NCBI RefSeq assembly: GCF_010560025.1
Contig: NZ_SAIY01000006.1
Coordinates: 124,001 to 188,000, forward strand
Reading direction: 5' to 3'
DNA: 64,000 bases
Source: Verrucosispora sioxanthis
GTDB taxonomy: Bacteria > Actinomycetota > Actinomycetes > Mycobacteriales > Micromonosporaceae
Part shown: one piece after another, positions 59,898-64,000 of the stretch
Numbering within the stretch: position 1 is the first letter of the stretch
Layout: each line of letters opens with the position of its first letter
Position numbers and translations under genes: made by a program
The notes under the pieces: model-generated
Told to the model about the DNA's origin: nothing
Seen by the model: only the letters and a program-made list of their open reading frames with translations
Database searches by the model: none

Positions 59898-60422
59898 CTA
59901 GCCCACCATCTCGGCGGGCGTGTTCTGGGTGAGCAGCAGCAGGATCTCCTCGGCCACCGGCGGCCTTTCCTCCCCCGGGCAGTCCTGCGAGGTGATCAGG
60001 CCGGCCGCGGTCAGCAGGGTGGAGGTGAGCGCGCCGACGCAGCTGACCCGGTAGCCCCGGGCCTCGTCGGTCTCCAGGGCCAGGTCCGGCTCGGCCAGCA
60101 GTTGCTGGAGACGCTCCCGGTGCTCGGCACTCAACTCACCGGTCGAGGTGACTCCGTCACCGGCACAGTCGACGCACTCCCAGCGCCCGTCCGGCTCCAC
60201 GTTCAGGGTGCGCAGCGGACCATCGGCCCCGTCGTTCTGCAGCAGGCTGACCCGGCCCTTTCCGGCGGTGGTCGCCCCCGCGCCGCCGGGTTGCCCGGCG
60301 GCCGGCGCGCTCGCCGCCGCGGGTGGTTCGGAGTTGTCGCCGAACGGCGCGCAACCGCCGAGAGCGACCGCCAGCGCAACGATGCCGGGCAGGAAGACCA
60401 GTCGTGATCGGGAAAGCGCCAT
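59898..60422 (-). CDS. lipoprotein of unknown function
   Basis: 174 residues. Signal peptide and lipobox LALGGC (about residue 24), with a small, Ala/Pro-rich linker, then a beta-rich domain containing two CxxC-like pairs (WECVDCAGDG and SCVGALTS). ATG 60422. No family recognised. It converges with the FAD oxidase. Confidence 0.75.
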   Translation of the reverse strand: MALSRSRLVFLPGIVALAVALGGCAPFGDNSEPPAAASAPAAGQPGGAGATTAGKGRVSLLQNDGADGPLRTLNVEPDGRWECVDCAGDGVTSTGELSAEHRERLQQLLAEPDLALETDEARGYRVSCVGALTSTLLTAAGLITSQDCPGEERPPVAEEILLLLTQNTPAEMVG

Positions 60423-60470
60423 CACTCGCGGAACTTACCCCACCGTAGGTAGCGAGCGTAACCCCATTGA

Positions 60471-60482
60471 ATGGATATCCAT
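60471..60482. promoter_or_regulatory. 12-base palindrome upstream of the lipoprotein gene
   Basis: ATGGATATCCAT, self-complementary, about 50 bases upstream of the lipoprotein start. Might be an operator; no regulator is adjacent. Confidence 0.25.
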
Positions 60483-60508
60483 GCTCGGCGATCTCCATAA
60501 TGGAACCG

Positions 60509-62332
60509 TCAGCGGGCCAGGCCTGCCGCGCCGTCGTCGGCACTCCGATCCGCCGGGTAGCCGCGTACGTCCGGAGCGCCGAGCCGAGCGGCGTCCGCGG
60601 TGGCGTCGTCCGGCATCAGCTGGGACTGTCGCTCGGCCTCCACCCGGGCCCGGTAGTGGGTCACCTCCCGAGCCCGGCGAGCCGCGTCCCAGCCCAGCAC
60701 CGCACCCATCAGCTCGGCCGCGTGTTCGGCCGACTCCAGGCCCCGGTGGGTGGTCTCGATCGAGATCCGGGTACGCCGGGTCAGCACGTCCTCCAGGTGC
60801 AACGCCCCCTCGGCGCGGGCCGCGTACGTCACCTCGGCGGCGAGGTACTCCGGCGCACCGGCCAGCGGGGAGGACAGCAGCGGATCGGCGTCGATCAGGG
60901 CGAGCAGATCGAGGGTCAGGCTGCCGTAGCGTTCCAGCAGGTGCTCCACCACGCCCACCGGCAACCCGTGGCGACGGGCCAGATCCGCCCGGTCCCGCCA
61001 CATGGCCGCGTACCCGTCCGCACCGAGCAGCGGCAGGTCGGCGGTACGCGAAACCCGGGTACCGCCGAGTCGGCGGACCGCCCGGTCGACCACGTCGGCG
61101 GCCATCACCCGGTACGTCGTGTACTTGCCACCGGCCACCAGCAGCAGCCCGAGCATCGGCTCGATCACGGCGTGCTCCCGGGAGAGCTTCGAGGTGGAGT
61201 CCGCCTCACCGGCCAGCAGCGGCCGCAGTCCGGCGTAGACACCTTCGATGTCGGCCGTGGTCAGCGGGCGGTCCAGCACCGTGTTGACCTGCCGGAGCAG
61301 GTAGTCGATGTCGCTGGCCGAGGCCGCCGGGTGGGAGCGGTCCAGCCGCCAGTCGGTGTCCGTGGTGCCGATGATCCAGTGCCCGCCCCACGGGATGACG
61401 AACAGGACACTCGTGGCCGTACGCAGGATCAGTCCGGTCTCGCCGGTGATCGCCGAGCGGGGCACCACCAGGTGCACGCCCTTGGACGCCCGCACCCGGA
61501 CACCGGGCCGCAGGCCGACGTCGTTGAGCATCCGGGACATGTCGTCGGTCCAGACACCGGTGGCGGCGATGACCGTGCGGGCGCGTACCTCGAACTCGGC
61601 CTCGGGCGCACCGGAGGGTGCCTCCAGGTCGCGAACCCGGACCCCGGTGACCTCCCGGGCCTGTCGGATCAGTCCGACCGCCCGGGCGCTGCTGACCACG
61701 GTCACGCCCAGGCTGGCGGCGGTGCGGGCCAGGGTGATCACCAGGCGGGCGTCGTCGACCTGCCCGTCGTGGTAACGGATCGCGCCGGCCAGGCCGTCGG
61801 AGCGCAGGCTCGGGAAGACGCGGCGGGCGCCCTCCCGGCTCAGGTGCCGGTGCAACGGCATGCCCCGGCCGCCACCGAAGAGGCCGGCGAAGGCGTCGTA
61901 CGCGGCCACCCCGGCGCCGTAGTAGGCCCGCCGCAGCAGTCGGGCGGGCAGGTCGCGGACGCCCTGACCGGCGGGGAGTGGCACCAGGAACGGCACCGGC
62001 CGCACCAGGTGCGGCGCCAGCCGGGTGGCCAGCAGCCCGCGCTCGGTCAGCGCCTCGTGCACCAGGCCGACCTCCAACTGCTCCAGGTAGCGCAGGCCGC
62101 CGTGGATCAGCTTGCTGGACCGGCTGGAGGTGCCGGCGGCGAAGTCGCGGGCCTCCACCAGGGCCACCTTCAGGCCCCGGGACGCGGCGTCGACAGCCGC
62201 TCCGGCACCGGTCACCCCGCCCCCGATCACCAGCACGTCGAACCGCTCGGCGCGCAACCGACGCAGGTCGGCGGCGCGGCGAGCGGGCGAGAGCTGCCCG
62301 GCAACGGACCGCAGAACGTTCGGATCACGCAC
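60509..62332 (-). CDS. glpD: glycerol-3-phosphate dehydrogenase (FAD)
   Basis: 607 residues. FAD motif FDVLVIGGGVTGAGAAVDA and SSRSSKLIHGGLRYLEQ, the classic GlpD substrate region, with a C-terminal domain (about 430-560) LLERYGSLTLDLLAL. Peripheral membrane enzyme that oxidises glycerol 3-phosphate to dihydroxyacetone phosphate, giving electrons to menaquinone. GTG 62332. No glycerol kinase or facilitator is adjacent. Confidence 0.93.
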   Translation of the reverse strand: MRDPNVLRSVAGQLSPARRAADLRRLRAERFDVLVIGGGVTGAGAAVDAASRGLKVALVEARDFAAGTSSRSSKLIHGGLRYLEQLEVGLVHEALTERGLLATRLAPHLVRPVPFLVPLPAGQGVRDLPARLLRRAYYGAGVAAYDAFAGLFGGGRGMPLHRHLSREGARRVFPSLRSDGLAGAIRYHDGQVDDARLVITLARTAASLGVTVVSSARAVGLIRQAREVTGVRVRDLEAPSGAPEAEFEVRARTVIAATGVWTDDMSRMLNDVGLRPGVRVRASKGVHLVVPRSAITGETGLILRTATSVLFVIPWGGHWIIGTTDTDWRLDRSHPAASASDIDYLLRQVNTVLDRPLTTADIEGVYAGLRPLLAGEADSTSKLSREHAVIEPMLGLLLVAGGKYTTYRVMAADVVDRAVRRLGGTRVSRTADLPLLGADGYAAMWRDRADLARRHGLPVGVVEHLLERYGSLTLDLLALIDADPLLSSPLAGAPEYLAAEVTYAARAEGALHLEDVLTRRTRISIETTHRGLESAEHAAELMGAVLGWDAARRAREVTHYRARVEAERQSQLMPDDATADAARLGAPDVRGYPADRSADDGAAGLAR

Positions 62333-62446
62333 CCGTCCACGTTAACCGTCCCCACCCGCCACCGGCACGTGCCGACCCGGGCACCCCGACCAGTCGCCCG
62401 GCAGATCCGTCCCGACGACCGGGCGGCTGCGTCGTACTGTGTGCGG

Positions 62447-64000
62447 ATGCGGGCGGAACCCACCACACCCGGCTCGACCGGTAGCCCCTGGGCGATCGTC
62501 GCGGCGGTGTTCGCCGGCTGTTGGACGGTCACGGTCACGGTCCTGGCGCAGACCGGCGGCTGGGCCGTCGACCAGGTGGTCCTGATCGGCGGCCTGGACC
62601 GGCTGGTGCCGCTCTGGCCGGTGGTCTGCCTGCTCACCGTGCTGTTGGTCGCCGCGGCGGCGCTGCCGTTGGCCCTCATTCCCCGCTCGGCGGCGGTCCG
62701 CGTCACCGGCCGGGTGTGGTTTGCCGGCGCGCTCGCGCTCGGCCTGCTCGGGCTGCTGCGGACGATCCCCCGGTGCACCACGAGGCGTACCTCGCCGCGC
62801 TGGCGTTCGTGGCCGTGCTGCTGGCGGTGGTGACGGCCCGGCTGCCGTCCCACGTCCTCGGCCCCGGCCGCCGGGCCGACGAAGCACGGCTGGCCGACCC
62901 CGTCCCGGGCCGTCACGACCATCCCGTCGGCGGGGCCGGAGAGCATGTCGGCCTTCCGGATCAGCCGGACCGGCTGCCATCCGGCGGTCCGGGACACGGG
63001 ACCGGGCCGGAGGCGATGGCGGTCGGGCGACCGGCACGACTGGACGTACGTCCCTCGGTGGCGGCCCTGCTCGCGATGGCCGCCGGGCTCGCCCTGCTGC
63101 TGCCCTGGGTCTGGTGGGGCGCGCTCGGCGGGCTGCTGGAGACCGTCCTCGCCGGGCTGGCCGCGGCGGCCGTCGGCGCGCTGGCCGCGACGCTGCTCGA
63201 CGCCCGGTTCTGGGGTCGTTTCGACGCCGACGAACCGCCCCGACCGGCCCGGCTGGTGCTGCTGGGCGGGCTCGTGGCCGGGGTGGTGCTGCTGCTGGTG
63301 GGTGCCGGCACCGGCCACTCCGGCGCGCAGTTGCCGCTGCTGGTGACGCTGCCGCCGGCCGGGTTCGCGCTGGCCGCGCTGCGGGCCATGAGCCGCCGGC
63401 CGGCGGCCGGACGCGGCGTCGCCCACCTGGCACCTGGCCCGGTGCCGGACCAGCCGGCAACCGGAGATGTCGTGGCCCGCCATCCGGCCAGGGCGGGCGG
63501 CCGGGCACCGGCGGCCTGGCTGGTCGGGCTCGGTGTTCGGCCCGCTGGCCTTCACCGATCCGGAGGAGGTCAGCCTGCTGCTGGTCGGCACCCGCGACGT
63601 GCCCTTCTGGGTCGCCGCCGCGACCGGTGCCGGACTCGCCGTCGGACTGGTGCTCGCGGTCGGATACGGCCTGCTGCTGGCGCGACGCTCGGCCCGCACG
63701 CCGAGCCGCGCGCTGGCCGCGGCGAGCGCGCTGACGCTGCTCGTCACGGTCGGCCTGGTCGGCTCGGTCGCCGGCCAGCCGGGGCTGCACGGGGAGCGGC
63801 TCTTCGTACTGCTGCGGGAACAGGCGGATTTGAGCGGTGTGAGCGGCGGGCCAGGTCGGGCCGGCCGGGACGCGCGCGCCGGGGAGGTCTACCGGCGGCT
63901 GGTCGACACCGCCGACCGGACCCAGGCCGACCTGCGGCGGACCTGCGCCGGGCCCGGCTGCCGCACACCCCCTACTACCTGGTGAACGCGATCGAGGTGG
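62447..64000 (+). pseudogene. multi-helix membrane protein running into an S8-type prodomain, frameshifted and partial
   Basis: ATG 62447 starts a membrane protein (AIVAAVFAGCWTVTVTVLAQ; about nine helices in all). The frame breaks at C-run 62767-62771 (one base missing), again near 63500-63540 (one extra) and near 63947 (one missing). Repaired, it ends at the window edge in RLFVLLREQADLSG, AGEVYRRLVDTADRTQADLR and LPHTPYYLVNAIEV. This last part matches the prodomain of the S8 protease at 33825 (AGEVHRLLTTTASRTQRDLR, KVPHTAYWIANAV), so a membrane-anchored subtilase is expected to continue outside the window. The three errors suggest sequencing faults. Confidence 0.7.

Noticed and set aside
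1..64000. tRNA, rRNA or prophage genes
   Set aside because: No TTCGANTC-type T-loop with a matching cloverleaf, rRNA stretch, integrase or phage structural gene was recognised by eye; a tRNAscan-type search was not possible.

Overview
This window is high-GC chromosomal DNA from a mycothiol-producing actinomycete, most likely a Micromonosporaceae member (Micromonospora/Salinispora type). The evidence is the overall GC richness, frequent GTG/TTG starts and GTGA/ATGA stop-start overlaps, the mycothiol genes mshA and mshD, an OmpR-type GlnR, and a cellobiose-type ABC operon without its own ATPase. Gene content is mostly housekeeping and regulatory. I see no rRNA, tRNA, CRISPR array, prophage, IS element or large biosynthetic cluster. 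No stretch longer than 300 bases lacks a gene; the largest gaps are 33,536-33,824, 20,100-20,359 and 41,907-42,160.

Layout. 1-5,028: mshA (leaves the left edge), an SDR, a methyltransferase, murB and a mycothiol-dependent-isomerase-type protein. 5,103-10,937: a LacI-controlled beta-glucoside uptake and hydrolysis operon (binding protein, two permeases, GH1 glucosidase, repressor) with two operators bracketing its promoter. 10,969-12,030: a DUF559 nuclease-like gene enclosed by two near-identical palindromes. 12,108-19,122: double-GNAT protein, macro-domain and EI24 genes, then an ABC exporter with a two-component system and a WYL regulator. 19,185-23,090: SDR, hydrolase, DUF2516, an HBHA-like protein and an XRE regulator. 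23,144-32,103: hydrolase, asparaginase, BKACE, YgfZ, Fur, PabC, nitrobindin-like, DsrE, SCP2-like and glycogen debranching proteins. 32,125-38,201: a small regulator/membrane protein pair and a giant secreted subtilase. 38,436-39,910: thiosulfate sulfurtransferase operon with a cysteine-rich leader peptide. 39,983-46,703: LmeA-like protein, membrane protein, GlnR, polysaccharide deacetylase, MshD, NUDIX, Gfo/Idh. 46,753-49,454: phosphate/polyphosphate genes (Pit, DUF47, PPK2). 49,509-64,000: DUF402, DinG-type helicase, AI-2E transporter, GroES-like, PrsW, FUSC, HD, DUF4031, FAD oxidase, lipoprotein, GlpD and a membrane protein running off the right edge into a subtilase-type domain.

From memory, several blocks keep the Mycobacterium tuberculosis gene neighbourhoods Rv0474-Rv0486 (XRE, hbhA, DUF2516, murB, SDR, mshA) and Rv0812-Rv0819 (pabC, FABP, sseC, cysA, glnR, mshD), so the window is an actinobacterial core with lineage-specific insertions.

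Two cross-cutting observations stand out. First, intergenic palindromes of at least two types recur, one type bracketing the DUF559 gene and another sharing the plan GATC-N6-TTTT(C/G)GTC. Second, five genes carry about eleven single-base frame disruptions, mostly in G/C runs, and each reading frame resumes with good homology. This looks more like sequencing error than real gene decay.
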